Positions 36,406 through 45,669 of a stretch of 64,000 nt of DNA are shown here, piece by piece. Both the position numbers and the translations under genes were made by a program. The stretch's first letter is position 1. Every line of letters starts with the position of its first letter. Source of the DNA: Hyphomicrobiales bacterium (GTDB lineage Bacteria; Pseudomonadota; Alphaproteobacteria; Rhizobiales; Xanthobacteraceae); the NCBI GenBank assembly GCA_003169835.1, contig PNAI01000032.1:1-64000 (forward strand). Reading direction: 5' to 3'. The notes under the pieces are model-generated. The model saw nothing but the letters and a program-made list of their open reading frames with translations. It did not search any database and had not been told where the DNA came from.

Positions 36406-37512
36406 ATGACCGTGCAGAAAAATCTGATTGACGAACTCGAAATTGCCATTTCGCATAAGGATATTGCGCATCGCGCCGAGACACTGCGACGCCTGACCGA
36501 TCTGTTCGTTTTGGGATCCACAAAGTATTCGGGCAAGCAGATTGCCTTGTTCGATGATGTGATGAGCCGGCTTGTCGACGAAGTCGAAGTGTCCGCGCGC
36601 GCGGCTTTCGGACACCGGTTGGCAAATGTTCCCAACGCACCGCCAAGGATCATGCGCGAGCTTGCACTCGACAATGCGATCGAAGTGGCCGGGCCAGTCT
36701 TGGCCCATTCGGAACAGATCGACAATGGGACGCTGATCGAAGGCGCCAAAACCAAGAGTCAGGATCACCTACTGGCGATATCGCGGCGCAAGACCCTCAC
36801 AGAAGATGTGACGGACGTGCTGGTCGACCGCGGCAACAGGCAAGTGGCATTGAGTACGGCGAAGAATCCAGGGGCGGCGTTTTCGGAGTTCGGCTACTCG
36901 ACACTGGTTCGCAGATCAAAAGATGACGACAAGCTGGCGCTGTGCGTGTGGTCGCGCGCGGGCATTCCTCGGCAGCACCTGCTGAAGTTGTTCGCCGAGG
37001 CGTCGGAATCGGTGCGGCTCACGCTCGAGGCGACCGACCGGCGCAAGGCTGCGCTGATCCGGGAGATGGTCGCGCGGGCGTCAAACGAGATCCAAACAAC
37101 GGCGCGTGAGGATTCGAACGGATATTCGGTGGCCTATTCCCATGTGCAGTGCCTGCACAAAGCCGGCAAGCTTGATGAGGCGCGACTGGCGGACTTTGCA
37201 AAGGCGGGCAAATTCGATGAATCCGCGGTGGCCCTTTCGATGCTGTGCGATCTGCCGGTCGGGCTGATCGAGCGCGCGTTCGTTCAAAACATGTCGGAAC
37301 AGCTGCTGGTGCTGGCGAAGGCCATCGATCTGTCTTGGGATACAACCAAGACGCTGCTGCTGCTGCAGTCGGGACCAAATGACTCATGCGCTTCCGATTC
37401 CGAGCTCAACGAATGTTTCATGAGCTACATTCGGCTGCAGTCGGAAACCGCCAAGAAGGCCGTGCAATTCTATCGACTGCGCGAACAAGCAATGATGCCA
37501 GTTTCTCACTGA
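36406..37512 (+). CDS. DUF2336 domain protein
   Basis: The 368-residue protein is almost all alpha-helical, with HEAT-like helical pairs (RAETLRRLTDLFVLGS, VDEVEVSARAAFGHRLA, PPRIMRELALDNAIEVAGPVL). These are followed by SQDHLLAISRRKTLTEDVTDVLVDRG and VALSTAKNPGAAFSEFGYSTLV, which mark DUF2336, a family found mainly in alphaproteobacteria. No catalytic motif, signal peptide or membrane segment is visible. The ATG at 36406 follows AGGGATGAG. It is 60 bp downstream of the GGDEF-EAL gene and probably co-transcribed. A protein-interaction role in c-di-GMP or stress signalling is an inference. Confidence 0.85.
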   Translation: MTVQKNLIDELEIAISHKDIAHRAETLRRLTDLFVLGSTKYSGKQIALFDDVMSRLVDEVEVSARAAFGHRLANVPNAPPRIMRELALDNAIEVAGPVLAHSEQIDNGTLIEGAKTKSQDHLLAISRRKTLTEDVTDVLVDRGNRQVALSTAKNPGAAFSEFGYSTLVRRSKDDDKLALCVWSRAGIPRQHLLKLFAEASESVRLTLEATDRRKAALIREMVARASNEIQTTAREDSNGYSVAYSHVQCLHKAGKLDEARLADFAKAGKFDESAVALSMLCDLPVGLIERAFVQNMSEQLLVLAKAIDLSWDTTKTLLLLQSGPNDSCASDSELNECFMSYIRLQSETAKKAVQFYRLREQAMMPVSH

Positions 37513-37681
37513 AGCGGCTCGATCCCGAAATCTTTGGCGCTTTATGTGCGTTCGGCCGGCGCACGCCGCTTATGCAAGCATCGCTGACCAGCTCAGCGCC
37601 GGTGCTGGCACCCGACATCTGGACGATGAGGATGTTCATCCCCAAATAGAGCGCACGAATGCGCAAAAGGGATGAGCCATC

Positions 37682-38590
37682 ATGTCCATTCGACCCGTCA
37701 AAAGTATCGTCCAATCCAAACCCACCATGGAAGGCGCCGGCGTTAAGCTGCGCCGGGCCTTTGGCTTCGGCGAGACCAGCGAATTCGATCCGTTCCTGCT
37801 GCTGGATGACTTCCGCAACGACCGGCCGGAGGATTATCGCGCGGGGTTTCCGTGGCACCCGCACCGGGGCATCGAGACGATTACCTACGTGCTCGCGGGC
37901 GCGGTGGACCATGGCGACAGCCTGGGCAACCGTGGCACGATGGGCGCCGGCGACGTGCAATGGATGACGGCGGGAAGCGGCATCCTTCACCAGGAAATGC
38001 CGAAGGGCGACGCGCAGGGCCGCATGCACGGCTTCCAGCTCTGGGCCAACCTGCCCTCCGCGCTCAAGATGACCGCGCCGCGCTACCAGGACATCCCGGC
38101 CAAGGCCATTCCGGAGGTGATCGAAGACGACGGCACGCGCGTGCGTGTCGTGTGCGGCGACTTCTGGGGCAAGAAAGGTCCGGTGGAAGGTGTGGCGGCG
38201 GATCCGCGCTACCTCGACATTTTCGTTCCACCGGGCAAGCGCAAGACGCTGCCGGTAGAGCTTGGCCGCCATGCCTTCGCGTATGTATTCGAAGGCGCGG
38301 GTAGCTTTGCCGACTCCTCCAAACCGTTCGGCGTTCTGACCGAGAAGGGCACTGCGACCGGAGAGACGCTTGTGCGCGAACGCACGGGCAACCGGTCACT
38401 CGTGCTGTTCGACAGCGGCGACGAGGTGACGGTGCAGGCCGGAGACGAAGGCATTCGCTTCCTGCTGGTCTCCGGCAAACCGATCGAGGAGCCGGTGGCG
38501 TGGTATGGACCGATTGTGATGAACACGGACGCGGAACTGCAAAAAGCCGTCATCGAATTGCGCGACGGGACATTCATCAAGCGCAGCTAA
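37682..38590 (+). CDS. Pirin-family cupin protein
   Basis: The 302-residue protein is a two-domain cupin. The N-terminal domain has WHPHRGIETITYVL and GSGILHQEMP, which supply the His/His/His/Glu metal ligands of pirins, and the C-terminal cupin starts near LDIFVPPGKRKTLPV. Bacterial pirins have been linked to quercetin dioxygenase activity or to binding metabolic enzymes; no specific role is readable here. AAAGGGATGAG precedes the ATG. It is 170 bp downstream of the DUF2336 gene and convergent with anmK. Confidence 0.9.
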   Translation: MSIRPVKSIVQSKPTMEGAGVKLRRAFGFGETSEFDPFLLLDDFRNDRPEDYRAGFPWHPHRGIETITYVLAGAVDHGDSLGNRGTMGAGDVQWMTAGSGILHQEMPKGDAQGRMHGFQLWANLPSALKMTAPRYQDIPAKAIPEVIEDDGTRVRVVCGDFWGKKGPVEGVAADPRYLDIFVPPGKRKTLPVELGRHAFAYVFEGAGSFADSSKPFGVLTEKGTATGETLVRERTGNRSLVLFDSGDEVTVQAGDEGIRFLLVSGKPIEEPVAWYGPIVMNTDAELQKAVIELRDGTFIKRS

Positions 38591-38607
38591 AAGCGCGGCA
38601 CGGTCCG

Positions 38608-39711
38608 TCAGGGCCTAGCCACCACTCCGCCACGCATCGGCTTTGGCGCGCCGCTGGTGGTCGGAAATGTAATCGGCAAGTCGCGCAGGCAACGCACCGC
38701 CAGAAACGCGAAAGCCTGCGCCTCGAGCGCGTCCGCCGACCAGCCAACTTCTTCGGCTGTCTCCACCGTTGCAGGCGCAAGGCGCGCGGCGAGCATGCGC
38801 ATCAGTGTGCGGTTGCGCGCGCCACCGCCGGCAACAATCCAGGCGCGCGGCGGTTCCGGCAGATGCGGCACGATGCGCGCGACCGCCGTCACCGTTAACG
38901 CCGAGAGAGTCGCCGCGCCGTCGGCGACCGAGAATCCCGGCAGTCCGATGTTGGCAAACGCAAAAGCATTGCGATCGAGCGATTTCGGCGGCGGCTTGTC
39001 GAAGAACGCATCATTGAGCACGCGCGCGATGAAAGCTTCGTCGGGCTTGCCGCCGGCCGCCGCGTCGCCGTTGTCGTCATAGGGTGCTCCGGTGCGCGCG
39101 CGCATGAAATCATCAATCAGCGCGTTGCCTGGCCCGGTGTCGGAGGCGATCGGATCGGGCCCACCATCGACAAAGGTGACGTTGGCGACGCCGCCGATAT
39201 TGAGCACCGCCACCGGATGCGGGCGTTCGATGGTGCTTACGATGGCGCGGTGAAACACCGGAACGAGCGGCGCGCCCTGCCCGCCCGCAGCAACGTCGGC
39301 GGCACGAAAGTTCTGCACCACTTGTATGCCGAGACGCTTTGCCAGCGATGGCCCGTCGCCGATCTGGATGGTGAGCTTGTTCTGCGGCCGGTGGAGCACA
39401 GTCTGGCCATGAAAGCCGACGACGTCGATGTCCTCGGGCGAAATATTGTTTTCGGAAATCAACCGCTCGACCGCCTCGGCGTGCGTGCGTGTCACCAGGG
39501 TCTCAGCCTCGGCGAGCACACCCGGCCGCGCGGTACGTTCGGTGAGCGGCACGGCTTCGGAGAGCGCGCGGCGCAGAAGCGCCCGCTCGGGCTCGCTATA
39601 GGGCCGGTAGAATGTCGGTCCGAAGGACTCGATACGCTCGCCGTCGGTGCCGATGAGGGCTGCGTCCACTCCGTCAAGCGAGGTCCCGCTCATCAGCCCA
39701 ATTGCACGCAT
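38608..39711 (-). CDS. anmK: Anhydro-N-acetylmuramic acid kinase
   Basis: AnmK phosphorylates and opens 1,6-anhydro-MurNAc during peptidoglycan recycling, giving MurNAc-6-phosphate. The 367-residue protein has the ATP-binding start [51 protein letters not shown] and [12 protein letters not shown], all characteristic of the family. ATG 39711 gives the usual N-terminus; a GTG three codons upstream is possible. It is divergent from tyrS across a palindromic repeat region, a pairing common in alphaproteobacteria. MurQ is not in the window. Confidence 0.94.
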   Translation of the reverse strand: MRAIGLMSGTSLDGVDAALIGTDGERIESFGPTFYRPYSEPERALLRRALSEAVPLTERTARPGVLAEAETLVTRTHAEAVERLISENNISPEDIDVVGFHGQTVLHRPQNKLTIQIGDGPSLAKRLGIQVVQNFRAADVAAGGQGAPLVPVFHRAIVSTIERPHPVAVLNIGGVANVTFVDGGPDPIASDTGPGNALIDDFMRARTGAPYDDNGDAAAGGKPDEAFIARVLNDAFFDKPPPKSLDRNAFAFANIGLPGFSVADGAATLSALTVTAVARIVPHLPEPPRAWIVAGGGARNRTLMRMLAARLAPATVETAEEVGWSADALEAQAFAFLAVRCLRDLPITFPTTSGAPKPMRGGVVARP

Positions 39712-39752
39712 TACATCCACGCGGTTGCGCCCCCGGCGCGTTTTTCCTTTTG

Positions 39753-39801
39753 GAGCATGATCTTGCCCGAATTCCGGTCCCCACTTTTCGGGATCATGCT
39801 T
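39753..39801. repeat. Rhizobiales intergenic palindromic repeat, copy A
   Basis: GAGCATGATC at 39753-39762 and GATCATGCTT at 39792-39801 form near-perfect inverted arms around a central CCGGTCCCCACTTTTCGG segment. Sequences of this form, GAGCATGATC...GATCATGCTC, are abundant in Bradyrhizobium and related genomes. It lies between the divergent anmK and tyrS genes. Confidence 0.8.
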
Positions 39802-39805
39802 TTCT

Positions 39806-39893
39806 GAGCATGATCTTGTCCGACCTTCCTTCGCTCGCCGAAGCGGGCTTCGCGAAGGCGGGAAACAGGTTCCCGCTTTTCGGGATCATGCTC
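39806..39893. repeat. Rhizobiales intergenic palindromic repeat, copy B (expanded)
   Basis: GAGCATGATC at 39806-39815 and GATCATGCTC at 39884-39893 are perfect arms 4 bp after copy A. The interior is longer, about 68 bp, and contains a nested palindrome CTTCGCGAAG (39848-39857), so it may be a copy with an insertion. It ends 53 bp before the tyrS start and will be part of any tyrS leader. Confidence 0.8.
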
Positions 39894-39946
39894 TAAGTTG
39901 AATCTCTTGCGAGAAATGTTACACCACCGCCTGCGAGAGGTAGCCG

Positions 39947-41200
39947 ATGCGCGCCTATAAATCGGACTTTCTTAATATCCTGGCAAGCCGCGGCTTCATT
40001 CACCAAGTCTCGGAGCCGGACGCGCTTGACGCGTTGGCGAAGTCCAAGACCATCACCGCCTACATCGGTTTCGACTGCACGGCGGCTTCGCTGCATATTG
40101 GCTCGCTCTTGCCGATCATGATGCTGTACTGGCTGCAGCAAACCGGCCATCGGCCGATCGCACTGATGGGCGGCGGGACCACGCGCGTGGGCGATCCTTC
40201 AGGCAAGGACGAAAGCCGCAAGGTGCTCACCGACGAGGTCATTGCTGAAAATCTCAAAGGGATCGGCGCGATCTTTGCCAAATTTCTTAAATTCGGCGCC
40301 GGTCCGTCCGATGCCGTCATGGCCAACAACGCCGACTGGCTCAATTCGCTCAACTACATCGATTTCCTGCGTGATGTCGGCCGGCATTTTTCGGTCAATC
40401 GCATGTTGGCTTTTGATTCGGTGAAAATGCGCCTGGATCGCCAGCAGGAGCTTTCGTTCCTGGAATTCAATTACATGATCCTGCAGGCGTATGATTTCGT
40501 CGAACTCTACAAGCGCGAAAAATGCGTGCTGCAAATGGGCGGCTCCGATCAGTGGGGCAATATCATCAACGGCATCGATCTCGGCCGGCGAATGGAGAGC
40601 GCGCAGCTGTTCGCACTCACGGCGACTCTCATCACCACGTCCTCGGGCGCCAAAATGGGTAAGACCGCGGCCGGCGCGATATGGCTCGATGCCAATCTGC
40701 TCTCGCCCTATGACTTCTGGCAGTTCTGGCGCAACACCGAGGACGGCGACGTCGCGCGATTCCTAAAACTGTTCACACTGCTGCCACTCGACGAGATCGG
40801 GCGGCTTGCCGCGCTCAAAGGGGCGGAACTCAACGAGGCAAAGAAAGTGCTCGCAACGGAAACGACTGCGCTGGTGCACGGGCGCGCGGCGGCCGATCAG
40901 GCGGCCGAGACCGCCCGCAAGACCTTCGAAGAAGGCGCTCTCGCCGAAACGCTGCCGACGGCGAATGTTCCACGTTCCATTCTTGAGAGTGGGCTAAGTG
41001 TTTTAGAGGCCTATGTGCTGCTACATCTGGTAGTTTCGAAAGGTGAGGCACGGCGTCAAATTAATAACGGCGGCTTAAAGGTCAACGATGCCACCGTGAC
41101 CGACGAGAAAATGACACTGACGTTGAAGGACCTGACGCCCGAAGGCGTCATCAAGCTGTCGCTCGGCAAGAAACGCCACGTTCTGCTCAAGCCGATCTAG
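39947..41200 (+). CDS. tyrS: Tyrosyl-tRNA synthetase
   Basis: TyrS charges tRNA-Tyr. The 417-residue class I synthetase has the HIGH-type motif LHIGSLLP at 49-56, the tyrosine-site segment [30 protein letters not shown], the KMSKS-type loop as KMGKT at 236-240, and a C-terminal S4 RNA-binding domain ([27 protein letters not shown]). CGAGAGG precedes the ATG. It is convergent with the large DUF3971 gene, with only 4 bp between the stops. Confidence 0.96.
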   Translation: MRAYKSDFLNILASRGFIHQVSEPDALDALAKSKTITAYIGFDCTAASLHIGSLLPIMMLYWLQQTGHRPIALMGGGTTRVGDPSGKDESRKVLTDEVIAENLKGIGAIFAKFLKFGAGPSDAVMANNADWLNSLNYIDFLRDVGRHFSVNRMLAFDSVKMRLDRQQELSFLEFNYMILQAYDFVELYKREKCVLQMGGSDQWGNIINGIDLGRRMESAQLFALTATLITTSSGAKMGKTAAGAIWLDANLLSPYDFWQFWRNTEDGDVARFLKLFTLLPLDEIGRLAALKGAELNEAKKVLATETTALVHGRAAADQAAETARKTFEEGALAETLPTANVPRSILESGLSVLEAYVLLHLVVSKGEARRQINNGGLKVNDATVTDEKMTLTLKDLTPEGVIKLSLGKKRHVLLKPI

Positions 41201-41204
41201 CGGA

Positions 41205-44200
41205 TCAGCGGGCGACTTCCACCGGCACCGGCACCGCACGGCTGTTTTCGTTGGTGGCAGGAAATTCAAAAAATTTGCGGAGAATTCCCGGCGCGAGCGC
41301 GGAAGCCGGATTGACGCGAAGCATCGGCTGGCCAGGCGTACCGACCACCTCGTAAGTGATTCCGAATACGCCGGTATTGCTGTTTCCGCCGCCGAGGAAA
41401 AGTCCGACGATTGGAACGTGCAGCAACAAGTTGTTGAGCGTATAGAGCGGCACGAATGTGCCGCGCAGGTGAACTTCGTCGCGTTGATATTCGATGCTGC
41501 CGTCGATCGTTGCGCCGATGACGGGACCACGCACAACGCCGTCACGGATAGTAAGCTTGCCTGGCGTGCGGGTAAACTCCACGTTCAGCGATGTGAATTG
41601 GATATTGTCGCGCGGCACGGCCTGCGCATTAGGCAGCACGCCTTCCAGTTCGCGTTCCCCGCGAATGCTGAAATCGCGAATATTCATGGAGCCTTCTTGC
41701 GGTACGAGGCTGGCGCTGGGCGGATCCATCACGACCCATAAGTGGCCGCCATTCATCCGCGGGTAGGTATCGGTGAATCGCAATAGCGCACCGGCGTCGT
41801 TGGTGTCGAGATAGAGCACTTGGCCGTTGCCGTTGCGGCCGCGCTGCTCACGCAAGTCGCGCATGTCAGCTTTAAGGGGTGTGTCGCGACCGAGCGTGGC
41901 GTTAAGCGCAAAGGTACGGATCTGGCCGCCGCGGCGCGTCATTTTCATTTCAACGCTACGTAGCGCCTCGCCGAGATGGCCGAGCACCCTGCTCACCTTA
42001 ATGTCGAGATCGAGATCGCGCTGGGCTTTTTGTTTCGGATCGGATGCGCCGGAAATCGATGACTTGACGAAACTGCGCCCGTCGAAAATTTCGCCGCGCA
42101 TGACGACGTGCAGCGAGCCGTCGGGTCCGCGGTCGGCCTTTAGACTGGCTTTGTCACCTTCGGTCAGGCCGAATACTGGAAAATTCACGGACGACAACTC
42201 ATGGGAGGAGTCGACTTCGATGGCGCCGCGCAGCGTTGCGCCGGAACCGTCGACGAAAATATCCTCAAAGCGCGTCGACTGATCGCGACTGATCAGCGCG
42301 AATGATGCGCGAACCGGCCAACCGGACGGCTTGACCCATCCCGGCAGCAAGTTATCGATCTTGGCTGCAGTCAGATCGGCTTCGACTGTAAACTTGTTGT
42401 CGCGCTCATTCGCCGCGACGCGGCCGCTAATCTTGACGGGTATCGGGCCGCTGACTGCGCCACCGAGTTCGAAGCCGAGCCGCGCACGGGCGGCTTCGTC
42501 GAGCGTCGCCTGAATGCGCACTTCGGGTTCGGGCTCGCCGGCTGCCTTGCGGTATTCGAGCTGGGCCATCGTGCCGTTGATCTTGACGTCGCCCTTGATC
42601 TGGTAGGCCTGATTGGTGGCAGTCACCTTCAGCAAAGCGGATTCCACCTTCTGGCCCAGCAGCATTCGCTCGGCGGAGAAATTCACGAGATCCAAATTGA
42701 TGTTGTAATTGACCGATGCCTTCGGCACTTCGCGCGCCAACGGCAAAGAGAGCGCGATCTGAGCGGTCACCGATCCGCGGCTGGTGGCTGGATCCAAAAA
42801 TGTGCCGCCAGCGAAATCGCGCAGCTTTTCATTGTTCAGCAGTTCAGCGGTCGCAGCCACCGGGCCCTCGAGCCGGAAGCGCACGCGCGCCGGCGGCGCG
42901 TCGAGATGCATTTCCGGTATTTCGAAGACCGCGTTCGACGCAATCAGCTTGCGGCCGGGAGAGATATCGACTGTACCCTTTCCGAGTTTGACGGTGGCGG
43001 TGCGGCCGGTGACATGCGCGGTCACATCGGCGTCCCTGATCAAAGGTAATCCGTCAACCGGACGCATTGTCCCTCCGGTAATGGCGACATCGACGGCGAG
43101 GCCATCGTCGGACATCGGAGGGCCGTTTACTGGCAGCGTCGACAATGGAACGTTGAGCGCAACGTCGATGCGCTCAACCGCACCGGCGAATACATGCTGC
43201 ATGATCCAGGAGCGCACACGCGGGGCGACGGTGGCCGGCCACAGCCGCTTGAGTGCGGACACGCTCATCTGGGTGCCGGCCAATCCGAGCGAGAGCTGGG
43301 GATCGTCGCGCGAGTAATCGAGATTGCCCGATATTGCGAGGCCCACATTCCTAGCGTCGTCGGTGCCGAGGTCGGCCTGTTCGAGTTCGATACGCTGTTT
43401 GCCCAGATCGTGACGAATGCGGACGCTCACCCGCTTAAGGGTTAGCGAATCGCGGTCGGGCGCGATCGGGCCAAGCACAACTGAACCACCGTTCACGACA
43501 AGCAGCATAACGCCGTCGCGTTCAAACGGCGGGGCGATTTGGGCAAACAGGTTCGCGCGATTGCTTCCGGACACAAGCTGGAAGGGCATCAGCAACGTGC
43601 GGCGGGCAATGTCCCAATTCAATGTCAGTTCCGCATAGTCGATCGGGATGTAGTCGTCGAGATTTTTCTCATCGCCCAGGTAGCCGGCAGCGACGATCTT
43701 ACCTTTGATCTTCTGTGGCATTCCGTCAGGAGCAATCTCGGCCTGCAGGTCGGCGGAGATCGGCAATGTGGAATGAAACTGACCGTCGCCAAGCTGCAAG
43801 GCGAGCAGTAGGTGATCCAGCATGACGTGGCTCGCATCGAAACGAAGCGCGCGGCTCCCATCTCGCATCGGCATGAGCGACGCGCTCAGCGACCACGATC
43901 GCTCTTGGCTCTCTGAAGTTGCACTGAAAGCAATGCCGCCTTGCTCCGGCCGGGTTAAACTCAGGGTGATTTCTTTGAAGCTCCATTGCCTGCCGTTGCG
44001 CGCGTCGTCGACCACGAGACTGCCGCGTTTGACGCCAACTTCGATGAGTTCGTGACCGTCGAATCCGGTCACGTTGATCGCGGTGCCATCACGGCCGAGC
44101 GCGCCAAGGCCGTCCACCCAGCTCAGCGCGGCGGCGATGTTTTTCTCGATGTCTTGATCGGTCAATGCGGAGAAGGAAAACGAATTCGGCGTGGCCGGCT

Positions 44201-44846
44201 GAGTTGGCGGCAACGCCTGAGGCAGATCGGTTTGCGGAGATATGCTCACGGGCGAAACGGTCAAGAATGGACGCTTGCCGCCGGCAAAGACTTTGACCTG
44301 ACCATCTGGCTCGACGCGAATTTCCATATTCGCGTCGACCAGAAGGAAACTTGCAACGCGCGGGTTGCCCAAGAGCAGACTTGTTCCGGAGATTCCGACT
44401 TCGGCACGCGGCGCGGTCGCGATCATTTCGCCATCAGGATCGCGCACGACAATGTCGCGCAGGCGGAGCGCTGTGCGTCCCTTGGCATCGCGTTCGAGGA
44501 CAGTGCCGCCGACCTCGACACGATAGCGGCTGCCGAAATTCTGTTCGATCGCTGCGGTGAGCCACGGTGTGGCGACATCGAGTGTGATGGGACCGCTGGC
44601 GAGCCGCCACCACAAGCCGCCGAGGACAAGTGCTACGAGCGCGGTGGCCGTCGCCAAGCCGATGGTGAGCTTGCGCAGCAGCGGTAGCCGCCGCTTGAAA
44701 CCGATTCGCAGCTTGCGGGTGATCCGGCGCTGGTGACGATACAAACCGTCATGAGTAGCGCGTGCGCGCTTGAGCCGATACGAATGCAGCATTGCTTCCA
44801 ACTTCCGAAGCACTGCATCGCGCGCACTGTTATACTTGCTCGTCAT
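41205..44846 (-). CDS. Large AsmA/YhdP-like envelope protein (DUF3971)
   Basis: The 1213-residue protein has a basic cytoplasmic N-terminus and one membrane segment (LTIGLATATALVALVLGGLWW, near 65-85). A very long periplasmic beta-rich body follows, with the DUF3971 region in the middle (GDLDYSRDDP-like GNLDYSRDDPQLSLGLAG, TGRTATVKLGKGTVDISPG) and an AsmA-like C-terminal part (GTLTIRDGVVRGPVIGATIDG-like). YhdP/TamB/AsmA relatives form bridges that move phospholipid between the two membranes. The start at 44846 (MTSKYNSARD) is uncertain because the frame continues to 44930. It stands alone between tyrS and bcp. Confidence 0.85.
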   Translation of the reverse strand: MTSKYNSARDAVLRKLEAMLHSYRLKRARATHDGLYRHQRRITRKLRIGFKRRLPLLRKLTIGLATATALVALVLGGLWWRLASGPITLDVATPWLTAAIEQNFGSRYRVEVGGTVLERDAKGRTALRLRDIVVRDPDGEMIATAPRAEVGISGTSLLLGNPRVASFLLVDANMEIRVEPDGQVKVFAGGKRPFLTVSPVSISPQTDLPQALPPTQPATPNSFSFSALTDQDIEKNIAAALSWVDGLGALGRDGTAINVTGFDGHELIEVGVKRGSLVVDDARNGRQWSFKEITLSLTRPEQGGIAFSATSESQERSWSLSASLMPMRDGSRALRFDASHVMLDHLLLALQLGDGQFHSTLPISADLQAEIAPDGMPQKIKGKIVAAGYLGDEKNLDDYIPIDYAELTLNWDIARRTLLMPFQLVSGSNRANLFAQIAPPFERDGVMLLVVNGGSVVLGPIAPDRDSLTLKRVSVRIRHDLGKQRIELEQADLGTDDARNVGLAISGNLDYSRDDPQLSLGLAGTQMSVSALKRLWPATVAPRVRSWIMQHVFAGAVERIDVALNVPLSTLPVNGPPMSDDGLAVDVAITGGTMRPVDGLPLIRDADVTAHVTGRTATVKLGKGTVDISPGRKLIASNAVFEIPEMHLDAPPARVRFRLEGPVAATAELLNNEKLRDFAGGTFLDPATSRGSVTAQIALSLPLAREVPKASVNYNINLDLVNFSAERMLLGQKVESALLKVTATNQAYQIKGDVKINGTMAQLEYRKAAGEPEPEVRIQATLDEAARARLGFELGGAVSGPIPVKISGRVAANERDNKFTVEADLTAAKIDNLLPGWVKPSGWPVRASFALISRDQSTRFEDIFVDGSGATLRGAIEVDSSHELSSVNFPVFGLTEGDKASLKADRGPDGSLHVVMRGEIFDGRSFVKSSISGASDPKQKAQRDLDLDIKVSRVLGHLGEALRSVEMKMTRRGGQIRTFALNATLGRDTPLKADMRDLREQRGRNGNGQVLYLDTNDAGALLRFTDTYPRMNGGHLWVVMDPPSASLVPQEGSMNIRDFSIRGERELEGVLPNAQAVPRDNIQFTSLNVEFTRTPGKLTIRDGVVRGPVIGATIDGSIEYQRDEVHLRGTFVPLYTLNNLLLHVPIVGLFLGGGNSNTGVFGITYEVVGTPGQPMLRVNPASALAPGILRKFFEFPATNENSRAVPVPVEVAR

Positions 44847-45027
44847 GCCGGACCGGCTATCCCTTCTTCCGCCGAACTTGTCATCCACCGAACTTGTCTG
44901 GCGCCGAATTATTGCCGACCGTACCGGCAATACCGTTGGCCCGGCGGACCCCTTATCGGCTCGCCAGGACCTGACACTTCAATGACACCCTTACATTGAC
45001 GCGGTGAAAACGACGAAAGGAAGGCAT

Positions 45028-45498
45028 ATGGGCGCAGAAATGGCCCTGGGCGCGAAGGCCCCGGATTTCAAACTGGCGGCGGACGGCGGCGGTAAGGTCT
45101 CGCTCGCCGACTTTCGTGGCCGCAATCTCGTACTTTTCTTCTACCCGAGGGCCGATACGCCTGGCTGCACCCACGAGGCCATCGACTTTTCTAAACTTCG
45201 GGCGGCATTTGCCAGGACCGATACGGACGTTGTCGGGGTGTCAGCAGACCCGGTCAAGGCGCAGAACGCCTTCAAAACCAAGCACGCCCTTACGGTTCCG
45301 CTCGCCTCCGACGAGACACATGGAATGCTCGAGGCGTATGGGGTCTGGGGTAAGAAATCCATGTATGGCAGGACATTTCTGGGCGTGAAACGAACTACGT
45401 ATCTGATCGACGCGAAGGGCCGCATCGCGCACATCTGGAACAACGTGAAGGTCGATGGTCACGCCGAGGACGTGCTCGCCGCTGCGAAAGCGCTGTAA
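45028..45498 (+). CDS. bcp: Peroxiredoxin of the Bcp/PrxQ family, one-cysteine form
   Basis: Bcp reduces hydroperoxides with thioredoxin. The 156-residue protein has the peroxidatic Cys47 in YPRADTPGCTHEA and the fold segments GVSADPVKAQNAFKTKH and VWGKKSMYGRTFLGVKRTTYLID. In two-cysteine Bcp the resolving cysteine follows five residues later (CTxEAC); here that place is Ile52, and no other cysteine is present, so it must use a 1-Cys mechanism. AGGAAGG stands just before the ATG at 45028, which settles the start against the longer frame from 45004. Confidence 0.93.
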   Translation: MGAEMALGAKAPDFKLAADGGGKVSLADFRGRNLVLFFYPRADTPGCTHEAIDFSKLRAAFARTDTDVVGVSADPVKAQNAFKTKHALTVPLASDETHGMLEAYGVWGKKSMYGRTFLGVKRTTYLIDAKGRIAHIWNNVKVDGHAEDVLAAAKAL

Positions 45499-45669
45499 AC
45501 GGCCGGTGCCCGTCGTACTCTTCATATTTCATGCACGTTTGATGTACCCTTGATTTACCGCGCGGATGTTTTTCCTCATCCTGTTTGGGAATTATTAACT
45601 ACGCTCCGCTGATATCTCCCCCGGGATACGCCGAACCGGAACGAACCGGGCTGGCGGGGTGGAGCGTCG

